DNA of 64,000 nucleotides from Nitrosospira briensis C-128 (GTDB taxonomy: Bacteria; Pseudomonadota; Gammaproteobacteria; Burkholderiales; Nitrosomonadaceae). Position 1 is the stretch's first letter; each line of letters starts with the position of its first letter. Made by a program: the position numbers and the translations under genes. Below are positions 28,764 through 38,368 of the stretch, piece after piece. Location of the stretch: contig NZ_CP012371.1 in assembly GCF_000619905.2 (NCBI RefSeq), forward strand, positions 372,001 through 436,000, given 5' to 3'. The notes beneath the pieces were generated by a model that saw only the letters and a program-made list of their open reading frames with translations, was not told where the DNA came from and made no database searches.

Positions 28764-29819
28764 TTAGCCCATCGCGATACCGGATGCGCGGCGACGTGTA
28801 ATCGCACCCAGAACAGCCAGACCTGCAAGCAGCATGGCGTAAGTTTCGGGTTCCGGCACGACCGCCACATAGCCGAGATCCTTGAGAATGCCGACCTCGA
28901 TCGCACTGAAGTCACGCATCTGCGGGCCTGCGTAGGTGGCCGGTGACATCAGCGTTCCCTCGATACCCGGCATCCGGTCGTCCAGATGGGAAACGCTGCT
29001 GCCCGGTTCCCAAGCGTCCGCTGTATAGAGAGTGACCAAAAAACCCCCATTCGCGGCCACGGCGTTAGTCCCATTGAAGAACAGGCCGTCGGAGCCGCCT
29101 CCGCCCCAATTGCCGACACTGCCGGTATCCCAGACTCCCTGGTTCAGCGCGAAGGTATTCGGATCGATGATCGGATTGTTGTTCTGGTCGACAATGAAGC
29201 TGGCAAACGTGCTCCAGCTTCCATCTTTCGTGCCGAATGCGCTCGCCCCTGATTGTGTCATTACCGGGCTGAAACCAAGCGTATGGGTAAATTCGTGATA
29301 CAACGTACCGTACAGGTCGTATGTGCCTGGATACCATCCCCATCCCCAAGCGGGCGGCGTATTGAAATCAAGCTCCCAGTTTTTACCAAAATTCACATTT
29401 ACAACACCATCCGCATCACTCCCGTTCAGATCGATTCCAGTTTGAAGCTTGGTCCGGACAACCTCTCCCAGGTTGAATCCCGCACTGCCCGGATTGGTAA
29501 AGTAACTGCCTGCGGACGCCAACGTCCCGCTGTAAGGATCGTTTTGAGCCCTCGCTGTCAGCACGATCGTGGCCGAATTGCTGAAATGGCTGCCGAACAT
29601 GCTGGAGAAATTGCTGGCTGCCGTGTTCAGGGCTGCTTGCCGGCTTGTTCCGTAGATAGGATCAAGGAATCCGGTTCCCGCGGGATCGCCATATTGAAAC
29701 TGGAATGTGACGCCCGCATATGCCGCCGTTCCCAGGGACAGACAGCCTGCCAGAAGCAGTCCGCCGTGTAGCGCAACGCGCATGGTGCGCAGCATCCGAT
29801 TTCGGTTCTGATGTATCAT
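28764..29819 (-). CDS. PEP-CTERM sorted protein with HExxH metalloprotease-like motif
   Basis: 351 residues; start supported by GAGGAGA upstream of ATG 29819. It has a signal peptide (to about residue 35), a central domain with LYHEFTHTLGFSP (zinc-protease HExxH followed by GF, near residue 176), and a classical PEP-CTERM tail: VPEPETYAMLLAGLAVLG then RRRAS. The tail directs exosortase-dependent surface processing. Proteolysis is an inference from the motif. No exosortase gene is in the window. Two TACGTA sites lie in its upstream region. Confidence 0.75.
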   Translation of the reverse strand: MIHQNRNRMLRTMRVALHGGLLLAGCLSLGTAAYAGVTFQFQYGDPAGTGFLDPIYGTSRQAALNTAASNFSSMFGSHFSNSATIVLTARAQNDPYSGTLASAGSYFTNPGSAGFNLGEVVRTKLQTGIDLNGSDADGVVNVNFGKNWELDFNTPPAWGWGWYPGTYDLYGTLYHEFTHTLGFSPVMTQSGASAFGTKDGSWSTFASFIVDQNNNPIIDPNTFALNQGVWDTGSVGNWGGGGSDGLFFNGTNAVAANGGFLVTLYTADAWEPGSSVSHLDDRMPGIEGTLMSPATYAGPQMRDFSAIEVGILKDLGYVAVVPEPETYAMLLAGLAVLGAITRRRASGIAMG

Positions 29820-29940
29820 GAAATCTCCTCAGGTTGGGTTAAAAAAAGCTGACTGGTTTTGTATCGGTTTCATTTACTGCTCAGGTTGAAATGTAGCTAT
29901 GTCCGCCTTCCTTCGAATCCGCATAATTACGTCTAAGAGC

Positions 29941-29956
29941 TACGTAAAAATACGTA
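29941..29956. promoter_or_regulatory. Paired TACGTA palindromes upstream of PEP-CTERM gene
   Basis: TACGTA at 29941-29946 and 29951-29956, 10 bp apart (one helical turn), between the PEP-CTERM gene start and the ybdD stop. The same hexamer pair occurs before the kinase gene at 24528. Regulator unknown. Confidence 0.35.
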
Positions 29957-29987
29957 CCGCTGGTTTTACCAGTGGTCCATCTCGATC

Positions 29988-30215
29988 CTAGCAACACCGC
30001 CCCACCCGGCCGTCATACCGTGCCGCCTGGCATTCCCGAAAGAATTCCTGATAGGACATAGGTGGTTTATCAGGATGTTTGCTGCGCATATGCGCAACGT
30101 AGGTACTGTATTCAGGCACGCCTACCATCAAACGCAGGCTTTGCCCGATATAACCTGTCATTCTCAGCAATCCGGCAAGTGCGCTAATTTTTCGACTGTC
30201 GATCTTATTCAGCAT
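29988..30215 (-). CDS. ybdD: YbdD/YjiX family protein (DUF466)
   Basis: 75 residues with the family segments [27 protein letters not shown] and [17 protein letters not shown]. Small YbdD proteins pair with CstA-type transporters and are thought to help their activity. It lies 19 bases after the cstA stop on the same strand, so the two are co-transcribed. It ends in CC, a minor oddity. Confidence 0.85.
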   Translation of the reverse strand: MLNKIDSRKISALAGLLRMTGYIGQSLRLMVGVPEYSTYVAHMRSKHPDKPPMSYQEFFRECQAARYDGRVGRCC

Positions 30216-30234
30216 GGTTTTTGTTCCTTATCTT

Positions 30235-32319
30235 TCAGGTAAGGCTCGAAGGCCGGTGAGTGGCAGCGGTCGCGGATAATAGTTCGAATGGCGCTTCCTT
30301 GACGGTGGGCGCGTTCGTACCGCGTGCACGTATCACCGTTTGGATACCGAATGCCAGCAAGCTGACCAGCACCAGCATGAAGAGGCCCGTCATCGACGCA
30401 TTGACATAGTCGTTAAAGATCACCTGCCGCATCTGCTCCATCGATTTGGCCGGCGCAAGAAACATCCCACATGCGGATGCCTCCTTGTATTGGTCGGCAT
30501 GTGCCAGAAACCCGATGCGCGGATTCATGTCGAATATCTTCTGCCAGGCGGCGGTCAACGTGCAGACCAGCACCCAGGTTGCGGGAACGATGGTGACCCA
30601 CGCAAAGTGGTCGTGCTTCATCTTGAACAAGACACACGTACAAAGTATCAGCGCGATGCCGGCCAGCATCTGATTAGCGATGCCGAACAGCGGCCACAAG
30701 GTATTGATGCCACCCAGGGGATCCACTACTCCCTGATATAGGAAGTAACCCCAGCCGGCGACACAAAGCGCAGTCGCGATCAGGCTGACAACCATTGAAT
30801 CGTGCTTCATCGAGGGGATAAATTCGCCGAGCAAATCCTGCAACATGAAGCGTCCGGCCCGCGTGCCCGCGTCGACCGCTGTGAGGATGAAAAGGGCTTC
30901 GAACAGGATGGCGAAGTGATACCAGAACGCCATCATGGTTTGCCCTCCGACCACTTCAGAGAGAATTTGCGCCATCCCCACCGCCAGAGTGGGGGCGCCG
31001 CCGGCACGGGAAATGATGGTGTGCTCGCCCACATCGCGTGCCGTCTGCGCGAGCATCTCAGGGGTGAGATAAAAGCCCCATTGCGAGATCGCCTGCGACG
31101 CGGACTCCGCTGTAGTACCGATGATCGCGGCCGGGCTGTTCATGGCGAAATACACCCCAGGTTCGATGGTGGAGGCGGCGATGAGGGCCATGATGGCGAC
31201 AAACGATTCCATCAGCATGGCGCCATAGCCAATGAAACGGATATCGCGCTCATTGCTGATCATCCTGGGCGTGGTCCCGGAAGCGATGAGAGAATGGAAG
31301 CCCGATATCGCGCCGCAGGCGATGGTAATGAACAGGAAGGGAAACAGGCTTCCCGACCAGACCGGGCCGGACCCGTCCACGAACTGGGTGAAGGCCGGCA
31401 TCCTGAGTTCGGGTGAAATAAAGATGACGCCAATAGCCAGGCCAACGATGGTGCCGATCTTGAGGAAGGTGGACAAATAGTCGCGCGGCACCAGGAGCAG
31501 CCAGACCGGCAGCACGGAGGCAACGAAACCGTAGCCGATCAGCAGCCAGGCCAACTGCTCGCCCGTCAGGGTAAAGAATTCCGCCAAGGTGGGGAATTCC
31601 GGCAGATATTGTCCTGCTACTATCGACAGCATGAGCAGGACAAAGCCGATCATTGAAACTTCGCCGATGGCACCGGGGCGGATAAAACGGCTGTAAACCC
31701 CCATGAGCAAGGCAATGGGAATGGTGGCCGCAACGGTAAAGGTACCCCAGGGCGATTCCGCCAGCGCCTTGACCACGATCAGCGCTAGCACCGCCAACAG
31801 GATGAGCATGATGAAGAAAGTGCCGAACAGGGCGATCATGCCCGGAACCTTGCCCAGCTCCAGCTTTATCAGCTCACCCAGCGACCAGCCATGGCGCCGG
31901 GTGGAGATGAAGAGCACCATGAAATCCTGCACTGCGCCTGCAAACACCACACCGATCAGCAACCACAGCATGCCGGGCATGTAGCCCATCTGGGCGGCCA
32001 GGATCGGACCTACCAGCGGGCCGGCGCCGGCAATGGCGGCAAAATGATGCCCGAACAGAATGTAGCGGTTGGTGGGTACGTAGTCCTGCCCATTACAGTG
32101 TTTGTGCGCCGGAGTCATGCGGGTGGCATCCAGCCGCAATACCCGGCGAGCGATGAATTGGCTGTAGAAGCGATAGGCGATGGTATAGAGGCAGACGGCG
32201 GCGATTACAATCCAGATGGCACCGATTGGCTCATCATGTTGAAGGGCGATGTAGCCAAATCCAAAAGCGCCGATCAAAGCTATCAATGCCCAACCTGCTT
32301 TGTTGATTAGACGATTCAT
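30235..32319 (-). CDS. cstA: CstA family carbon-starvation transporter
   Basis: 694 residues with about 16-18 hydrophobic segments and the CstA signature regions (CNGQDYVPTNRYILFGHHFAAIAGAGPLVGP, then YMPGMLWLLIGVVFAGAVQD). CstA proteins move pyruvate or peptides into the cell. Length fits the family (about 700). Translation into ybdD follows. Upstream and divergent lies the second Cache kinase gene, the same arrangement as dcuB with the first kinase, suggesting substrate-induced expression. For an autotroph-like organism this would be an organic carbon uptake route (inference). Confidence 0.92.
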   Translation of the reverse strand: MNRLINKAGWALIALIGAFGFGYIALQHDEPIGAIWIVIAAVCLYTIAYRFYSQFIARRVLRLDATRMTPAHKHCNGQDYVPTNRYILFGHHFAAIAGAGPLVGPILAAQMGYMPGMLWLLIGVVFAGAVQDFMVLFISTRRHGWSLGELIKLELGKVPGMIALFGTFFIMLILLAVLALIVVKALAESPWGTFTVAATIPIALLMGVYSRFIRPGAIGEVSMIGFVLLMLSIVAGQYLPEFPTLAEFFTLTGEQLAWLLIGYGFVASVLPVWLLLVPRDYLSTFLKIGTIVGLAIGVIFISPELRMPAFTQFVDGSGPVWSGSLFPFLFITIACGAISGFHSLIASGTTPRMISNERDIRFIGYGAMLMESFVAIMALIAASTIEPGVYFAMNSPAAIIGTTAESASQAISQWGFYLTPEMLAQTARDVGEHTIISRAGGAPTLAVGMAQILSEVVGGQTMMAFWYHFAILFEALFILTAVDAGTRAGRFMLQDLLGEFIPSMKHDSMVVSLIATALCVAGWGYFLYQGVVDPLGGINTLWPLFGIANQMLAGIALILCTCVLFKMKHDHFAWVTIVPATWVLVCTLTAAWQKIFDMNPRIGFLAHADQYKEASACGMFLAPAKSMEQMRQVIFNDYVNASMTGLFMLVLVSLLAFGIQTVIRARGTNAPTVKEAPFELLSATAATHRPSSLT

Positions 32320-32522
32320 TCTCTCTTTCCTCTTAGTAAAAACATCTTTGTCATGATCTGGAATTGCAGATAAAAAATTTTGTTTTCAACACCTGGTTGT
32401 CTCGCGTGATGTTGAGGAAGAAAATATGACAGTTGAGGAGGTTGCCCGATACCTCTCTGAAGATGAGGCGATCTCAACCAAAAGTTGAGGCCACCGATGA
32501 AGCGACCTTGTACGATGACGAC

Positions 32523-33911
32523 ATGAAACTACGACAAAAAATCATCCTGTTTGCGGTCCTGCCACTGGTATTGGCGCTTTTAGCGGTTGCATCCACGGTT
32601 TACTACCAGGCAACCTCCCTGGAACAATTGCAACGCGAATCCATGGGGCGAACCTACAAGAACATCAAGGATGAGGAACTGAAGAACTACATCACGCTGG
32701 CCCAGCAATCCATCGCCCATCTGTACGATTCAGGCCGGACGGATACGTCCGCGTTGAATGAAGCCAAGGCTATCCTGGCAAGTTTGAATTACGGGCTGGA
32801 CGGTTACTTTTTCCTGTTCGATCTGCAGGGAATCATGCTGATGCATTCACGGCAGCCAGAACTGGTGGGGCAATATGTGTGGGATATCACGGATACCAAT
32901 GGCAACCCGGCAATACAGAAACTGGCCAGCCGGGCACTTGAGGGAGGCGGTTTTGAAGACTACACGTGGCAGAAGCCATCAAGCGGGACTACTGTCCCTG
33001 AACCGAAGCGCGCCTATGTCGTCGTATTAAAAAATTGGGGCTGGGTACTCGGAACCGGCGTTTACCTGGATGATATTGATGTGGCATTAACGGAGATTGA
33101 TAAACAGGCTTCGCACAACATATCCCGTACGATGATGTGGATTATCGCTATCTCTTTCCTGAGTGTGATCGCGATATTTTTAGGCTTGATGATAAATATC
33201 AAGGAGCGTAGCCTCCTCGATGAGAGGCTGGTTGCCGCAAACGCCGGTCTCGTCAAGACGAATACCGAGTTGGAGGAATCCAGGCAACGCATTGTAAACG
33301 CGCGAGAAAGAGAGCGTGAGAGAATGAAGAACGACTTGCATGATGGCGTTCAATCGATGCTGGTCGCAGCTAAGCTGAAAATCGAGACTGGCATGCAACT
33401 GCTCCATACAAGGGCAGGCGAACACGTAGCCTCGGCTCAACCAGCATTTAAATCCGCAGCAATGCTATTGAAAGAAACGCTGACCGAACTGCGTAAAATC
33501 ATAGACGACATCTACCCCGCTGGCGACCTGGTAGCTCGACTGAGCAAACTTTGCAGCGACATGTCGCATGATACTTTTCTGGTAGAGTTCAATGTACTGG
33601 GAGAGATAGAGGGTCTAAGCAGCGCTACAGAAAAAGCCCTGGATTACGTTGCAAGCGAAGCATTGCACAATATATCGAAGCATGCAAAAGCCTATAAAGC
33701 CTCGGTTCATCTGGCGGGTACGACGAGTTGTATAAAACTGGAAATCCTCGACGACGGTATAGGCTTCGACAAAGATCTTATTTTGAACAGTCCGGGCCGA
33801 GGTATCGGATTGCGCAACATCGAGCAACGTATCGAATCTGTAGGTGGGCAATTAACGATTACTTCATCATCCAGCGGTACATGTGTAGTCGCTACTGTTC
33901 CTCTTCCTTGA
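32523..33911 (+). CDS. Cache-domain sensor histidine kinase, paralogue of the one at 24528
   Basis: 462 residues from MKLRQKII. The Cache domain parallels its paralogue (NYGLDGYFFLFDLQGIMLMHS, KNWGWVLGTGVYLDD). A second membrane helix near residue 205 leads into a coiled segment (NTELEESRQRIVNARERERE) that the other kinase lacks, then the H-box in KNDLHDGVQSML and an ATPase domain (EALHNISKHA, DDGIGFD, GRGIGLRNIEQR). The frame is open 90 bases upstream but the family start is clear by comparison. It is divergent from cstA and probably senses a related carboxylate, for example pyruvate (inference). Confidence 0.88.
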   Translation: MKLRQKIILFAVLPLVLALLAVASTVYYQATSLEQLQRESMGRTYKNIKDEELKNYITLAQQSIAHLYDSGRTDTSALNEAKAILASLNYGLDGYFFLFDLQGIMLMHSRQPELVGQYVWDITDTNGNPAIQKLASRALEGGGFEDYTWQKPSSGTTVPEPKRAYVVVLKNWGWVLGTGVYLDDIDVALTEIDKQASHNISRTMMWIIAISFLSVIAIFLGLMINIKERSLLDERLVAANAGLVKTNTELEESRQRIVNARERERERMKNDLHDGVQSMLVAAKLKIETGMQLLHTRAGEHVASAQPAFKSAAMLLKETLTELRKIIDDIYPAGDLVARLSKLCSDMSHDTFLVEFNVLGEIEGLSSATEKALDYVASEALHNISKHAKAYKASVHLAGTTSCIKLEILDDGIGFDKDLILNSPGRGIGLRNIEQRIESVGGQLTITSSSSGTCVVATVPLP

Positions 33912-33923
33912 TTATCTTTCATT

Positions 33924-34598
33924 ATGGCTAATACGCAACTTGTCAAAATCATGATCGTGGATGATCATCCAGCGATAGTTGAAGGATTGTGCGGTTTTCT
34001 GCAGACGATATCCAAGTTTAAAGTGATTGCCATAGCCAGACATGCCGAAGCAGCAAGACACGGTATGCAAAACAATGAAGTCGACCTGGTGATAATGGAT
34101 ATTTGCCTTCCTGAAATTGAAGGTGGTTCGACTCGTGTCATCGGCATTGAGCTGACAGCGGAATTACGCAATCTCTATCAAGATTTGCCTATTCTCATAT
34201 ATAGCAGCATCGGCAATGCGGAACTCGCCAGCCGGGCAAAGGATGCGGGTGCGCGCGGATACTTGCTGAAGGGAGCAGACCTTCCGGTTATCAAACAGGC
34301 AATCGAAATAATCATGGGAGGATGGACTTACCTGGACCCGGCCCTAGGTCCAATACCAAAGCCAAGATGGGCTCTGGGCCCGCCGGAGTTGACCAGACGC
34401 GAAGATGAGGTGATGCGGCTTTTTGCTCATTGGCTGACGACTAAGGAAATCAGCCGAAAGCTTGGAATATCAGTATCTGCAGTAAAAAGCCATCGTAACA
34501 ATATCATATCGAAACTTGATATTATCAATGCACCCGGACTTTACAGAGAGGCCATAAGACGTTACGGCAATCCAGACGACCAGGAAGCGCGAGCCTGA
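33924..34598 (+). CDS. LuxR/NarL-type response regulator of the second Cache pair
   Basis: 224 residues starting 12 bases after the kinase stop. Receiver: MIVDDHPAIVEG, phosphoacceptor Asp in LVIMDICLPEIEGG, ILIYSSIG, GYLLKGAD. DNA-binding domain: LTRREDEVMRLFAHWLTTKEISRKLGISVSAVKSHRNNI. Partner of the kinase at 32523 and homologous to the regulator at 25862. Likely controls cstA-ybdD and perhaps itself. Confidence 0.87.
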   Translation: MANTQLVKIMIVDDHPAIVEGLCGFLQTISKFKVIAIARHAEAARHGMQNNEVDLVIMDICLPEIEGGSTRVIGIELTAELRNLYQDLPILIYSSIGNAELASRAKDAGARGYLLKGADLPVIKQAIEIIMGGWTYLDPALGPIPKPRWALGPPELTRREDEVMRLFAHWLTTKEISRKLGISVSAVKSHRNNIISKLDIINAPGLYREAIRRYGNPDDQEARA

Positions 34599-35103
34599 CA
34601 ACTTAACAAGCCGGTATGATACGAGATCATGCATCGCTGGATCTTCCCGATAGGTTGCGGTGCCTCCTGGGCGGTGGGCAGAGTTATCATGCTGAAATTG
34701 GAGATGAGCGCATAATGTTTCCCGTTATATGGAAAAGTTGGCGGCCAGGGAGAGTTCGGCAAGAGCGAGATTTAGGTAAAACAGAAATAATGGTGCCTGG
34801 GTATGCTTGAATTAAATGGTGCGCAATTCGATCAATGGTGTAGATTGGTGAATGCACAAACGCGGCCATCGCGGTTCCGAATCGCCACACAGGCGATCAT
34901 GCGGATAGATCCTGGATGGATCGTTCGGCAGCAATAAATGGTGAAGTCCGGATCACATGAAACATTGAGTTCTGGAGGTTGCATGATTCATACGCATCTC
35001 GCGCAAGACCATACCTGCGGCAAATGGCTGTGGAAATCGCCTGAAGACCATTCAGAGGGACATCTTCCCGTGTGCGCCAGTATGGCCAAATCGGCTGCAA
35101 GCC
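34599..35103. other. Gene-free stretch before the flavoprotein gene
   Basis: About 500 bases with several short overlapping frames but none with a ribosome site and family signal. One short frame (34938-35126) contains Cys and His residues but overlaps the next gene and has no support. Promoter for the flavoprotein presumably lies here. Confidence 0.4.
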
Positions 35104-36879
35104 ATGATGAACGAAGTTTCCGGTAGTTTGCTCTCGTCGACGCCCGGTCCGGTGGACGACGTTTCCGCCAACGCGGCGGATATGTCCCTGCCTCCAAGTC
35201 TGGCATCGCGCCGCGAGCAGATGTTTCCCAAGCTCGCCCCGGCAGAAGTTGATCGGTTACGGCGTTTCGGTGAGGTACATACCTGGCAGCCCGGCGAATT
35301 ATTATTCGAGGCCAGCAAGACCGGGCCCGGCATGTTCGTTTTGCTGGATGGGCACGTCCTGGTTACGCGCAAAAATTGTCTTGGAATCGAGGTTCCCATC
35401 GTTGAAAACGGACCGGGCGACTTCATGGCCGAAATCGGCCAGCTTTCGGGACGCCCTTCTCTTGTCTATGGACACGCGCTCGACGTGGTCGAAGCCTTGG
35501 TGATAAATTCACCTTCGTTGCGCGCCGTGGTCGTGGCCGAAGCCGAGCTCGGGGAACGAATCATGAGAGCCCTGATCCTGCGGCGTATGGGATTGATCGA
35601 AACCGGCGCAGGCGGCCCGATATTGATCGGTCCCGCCGACGGTGCAGGCATGGTGCGATTGCGGGGATTTCTTTCAAGGAACGGCCATCCTCATCTGGCG
35701 CTGGATCCGAAGCTGAATAGCATCGCGAAAGACGTGATGAAGCTCCACGAACCGCGCCCGAATGAATTGCCTTTGGTTATCTGCCCCGATGGAACGGTCC
35801 TCAAGTGTCCCACCGAAAGGGAACTTGCGCACCGCCTCGGCTTGTATATCGAGCTGAGCGCTGACCGCGTTTACGACGTTGCGATCGTCGGCGCCGGGCC
35901 CGCCGGCCTTGCGTGCGCGGTATATGCGGCGTCGGAAGGGCTTTCCGTGCTGGTGCTCGACACCCTTGCATTCGGCGGTCAAGCGGGCGCCAGCGCCAGG
36001 ATCGAAAATTATCTCGGTTTCCCGACCGGTATCTCCGGCCAGGCGCTCGCCGGACGCGCTTACGTTCAGGCGCAGAAATTCGGTGCTGAAATGGTGGTGC
36101 CCGTCGAAGTGACATCGCTGGATTGCACCTCTGTTCCCCACGCAATCAAGCTGGATTGCGGCACACGGATTTCGGCCAAAACCGTAGTGATCGCGACGGG
36201 CGCAAAATATCGGCGTCCCGCCATACCCGAACTCGAGAAATATGAAGGTCGCGGCATCTATTACTGGGTGTCGCCGATCGAGGCCGCGCTGTGTGGACAG
36301 GAAGAAGTCATACTGGTTGGCGGCGGCAATGCAGCCGGGCAGGCAATAGTATTCCTGGCGAACCACGCAGCGCATGTGCATCACCTGATTCGTGGCCCCG
36401 ACCTTGCAAAAAGCATGTCGAAATATCTCATTGACCGCATTGGGGCACTCGCGAATGTTACGCTGCACCCGGAATCAGATATTGTTGCAATCGAAGGCTC
36501 CGAGGAAGGCGTGAGCAGCGTTCACTGGCGCCATCGTAAAGACGGCAGCATGCAGACGAAATCTACCCGGCGCATATTCCTGTTCGTGGGAGCCGATCCA
36601 AACACTGGTTGGCTCGATAATTGCGGCGTGAAAGTAAATGATAAAGGATTCGTTTGCACCGGCCTCGATCTGTTACCGGCCGACTACGCGCGGTCGGCGT
36701 ATTCGACGGACGGTCACCATCCCCTGCCGCTTGAAACGTCGGTACCGGGGGTATTCGCGATCGGTGACGCGCGTGCCAACTCAACCAAGCGTGTCGCCGC
36801 CGCCGTGGGCGAAGGCGCCGCGGCGGCGGCGCAGGTGCATGCCCGGCTGGCATCACAGAACGCTATCAATAGAGCATAG
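35104..36879 (+). CDS. cNMP-binding domain fused to thioredoxin-reductase-like flavoprotein
   Basis: 591 residues in three parts. Residues 40-165 form a CRP-like cyclic-nucleotide-binding domain (FGEVHTWQPGELLFEASK, GPGDFMAEIGQLSGRPS). Residues 170-255 form a glutaredoxin/thioredoxin-like linker domain (PLVICPDGTVLKCPTERELAHRL). The rest is a thioredoxin-reductase fold with the FAD motif VGAGPAGLACAVYA, the NADPH motif LVGGGNAAGQAIVFLAN and the C-terminal FAIGDARANSTKRVAAAVGEG. The redox CxxC of TrxB is absent: the equivalent place reads GIYYWVSPIEAALCG, with one cysteine. Electron transfer to a disulfide as in TrxB is thus unlikely. The true partner is unknown. Start ATG 35104 or the adjacent ATG. 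Confidence 0.82.
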   Translation: MMNEVSGSLLSSTPGPVDDVSANAADMSLPPSLASRREQMFPKLAPAEVDRLRRFGEVHTWQPGELLFEASKTGPGMFVLLDGHVLVTRKNCLGIEVPIVENGPGDFMAEIGQLSGRPSLVYGHALDVVEALVINSPSLRAVVVAEAELGERIMRALILRRMGLIETGAGGPILIGPADGAGMVRLRGFLSRNGHPHLALDPKLNSIAKDVMKLHEPRPNELPLVICPDGTVLKCPTERELAHRLGLYIELSADRVYDVAIVGAGPAGLACAVYAASEGLSVLVLDTLAFGGQAGASARIENYLGFPTGISGQALAGRAYVQAQKFGAEMVVPVEVTSLDCTSVPHAIKLDCGTRISAKTVVIATGAKYRRPAIPELEKYEGRGIYYWVSPIEAALCGQEEVILVGGGNAAGQAIVFLANHAAHVHHLIRGPDLAKSMSKYLIDRIGALANVTLHPESDIVAIEGSEEGVSSVHWRHRKDGSMQTKSTRRIFLFVGADPNTGWLDNCGVKVNDKGFVCTGLDLLPADYARSAYSTDGHHPLPLETSVPGVFAIGDARANSTKRVAAAVGEGAAAAAQVHARLASQNAINRA

Positions 36880-36998
36880 CCTGCGGCCGGACATGCCGCA
36901 GCATGTCGACAACATATTAATCGGGCGCCATCCTGAACCTTCCGGCAGAAAAGGGCCTCTGGTCCCCCTCCCTTCCGTGGGCAAATTCTCTTATGCAA

Positions 36999-38366
36999 TC
37001 AATTCGCGGCAAGCTGCAAGCGGATGAGAATACTCAACCCTCCATCCGATTCGTTTTTTGCCACAATTTCGCCACCATACAGCCGAATGGCACGATCAGC
37101 GATGGCTAACCCGAGCCCGTGTCCGCCGCTTAGACTATCTCTGGCCTCCTCTACCCTCACGAACGGCTCAAAAAGACGGAGTAACATTTTTTCGGGTACG
37201 CCGGGTCCATGGTCCCGAACCTGAATAACGATGCTATCCGGATTACCCGCATCGGCCAGCATGCTTATTTCTACTGCCGTATCCGGTTTGGTGTACTTGA
37301 CGGCATTGCGCACGACGTTTTCAATGGCGCTGCGAAGCAACCTGGTATTTGCCTTGACACCGGCCGGAAAAGCGTTCTTCAGCTTGACTTCACAGCCCCT
37401 TGATTCCGCTTCGAATTGTGCATCATTGATGAGTCCTTCGAGCAGTTCGCGTATATCGACCTTCTCGATATGCGCAGCATCCACCCCTGCTTCCAGGCGA
37501 GAGAGTTCAAGAAGTTGCCCGATCAATTCATTCAGCCGTTCTATCTCGGTTTCGATGCGGTCGAGCTCTTTTTCCGCCTGACCGTTTGATCGCTGCCGGG
37601 CAAGGCCCAACGCGACCTGCAAACGCGCGAGTGGAGAACGCAACTCATGGGAGGCGTCACTCAGTAACTGCCGTTGTGCGCCAAATACCTTTTCGAGCCG
37701 TTCAGCCATTCTGTCGAATGCGCCCGCCAGATCCGCAATTTCATCGCGGCGGTTACCCATGGATGGGGCAACACGCTGGGTAAGATCACCCGCTGCAATA
37801 TGCTGGGTGGCGCGGCGCAACCGCTCGAGCGGAAAGGTCAGGTAACGGCTGAGCAACAGGCAAATCAGCGCACTGACCAGAGCTGCCACCGCCACGGGAA
37901 GCGCAATAACTCTTGGGCGCTGCAAGACTCTACGCAAGGTAATACTCTGGAAGTCGGGAACCATGCGGTAGGCGCTTCCATCCGCCAACCGTATGGACTG
38001 CAGGTGGCGCGATCCTTTTCGTTCCATGCGTTCAGCGTATTCCCGCCTTCGATCCAGTCTTGCAATGATATAAGCGGGAATCTCTCGCTCAAGCACATCC
38101 TGTCCTGTTTCATCGATAAGAAAAATGGGTATTGCTTCGCTGCGATCCAGATTTTCCAGCCATTCCTTGAGACCTTCGATACCTTTCTGTTTTGCGGCTG
38201 CCTGACCTTGATTGAAGTATTCCGACAGGCGTACGCGCATGCTGCCGATATCTTGTTGTGTTCGTGTATGTTCGAGATAACTTGAAGCAGCAAACATAAC
38301 CAATGCAGAAAAGATAATCAGCGTAAGCCAGAACGACAGAAATATTTTCCAGAAAAGTCTGTGCAC
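36999..38366 (-). CDS. cpxA: CpxA-like sensor histidine kinase
   Basis: 455 residues starting at GTG, 2 bases after the regulator stop. An N-terminal membrane helix (residues 9-30), a periplasmic region of about 140 residues, a second helix (near 155-172), a HAMP linker (RYLTFPLERLRRATQHIAAGDL), the H-box in LLSDASHELRSPLARLQ, and N/G boxes (NVVRNAVKYT, DHGPGVP, GGHGLGLAIADR). Order regulator then kinase, with the divergent Spy/CpxP gene, reproduces the Cpx layout, so an envelope-stress role is likely. The periplasmic domain is not obviously CpxA, so orthology is inferred. Confidence 0.82.
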   Translation of the reverse strand: MHRLFWKIFLSFWLTLIIFSALVMFAASSYLEHTRTQQDIGSMRVRLSEYFNQGQAAAKQKGIEGLKEWLENLDRSEAIPIFLIDETGQDVLEREIPAYIIARLDRRREYAERMERKGSRHLQSIRLADGSAYRMVPDFQSITLRRVLQRPRVIALPVAVAALVSALICLLLSRYLTFPLERLRRATQHIAAGDLTQRVAPSMGNRRDEIADLAGAFDRMAERLEKVFGAQRQLLSDASHELRSPLARLQVALGLARQRSNGQAEKELDRIETEIERLNELIGQLLELSRLEAGVDAAHIEKVDIRELLEGLINDAQFEAESRGCEVKLKNAFPAGVKANTRLLRSAIENVVRNAVKYTKPDTAVEISMLADAGNPDSIVIQVRDHGPGVPEKMLLRLFEPFVRVEEARDSLSGGHGLGLAIADRAIRLYGGEIVAKNESDGGLSILIRLQLAAN

Positions 38367-38368
38367 CG

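Noticed and set aside
30802-31416. 204-residue plus-strand frame
   Set aside because: Antisense to the membrane-protein gene cstA; composition of reversed hydrophobic codons.
35674-36468. 264-residue minus-strand frame
   Set aside because: Antisense to the flavoprotein gene with clear FAD and NADPH motifs.
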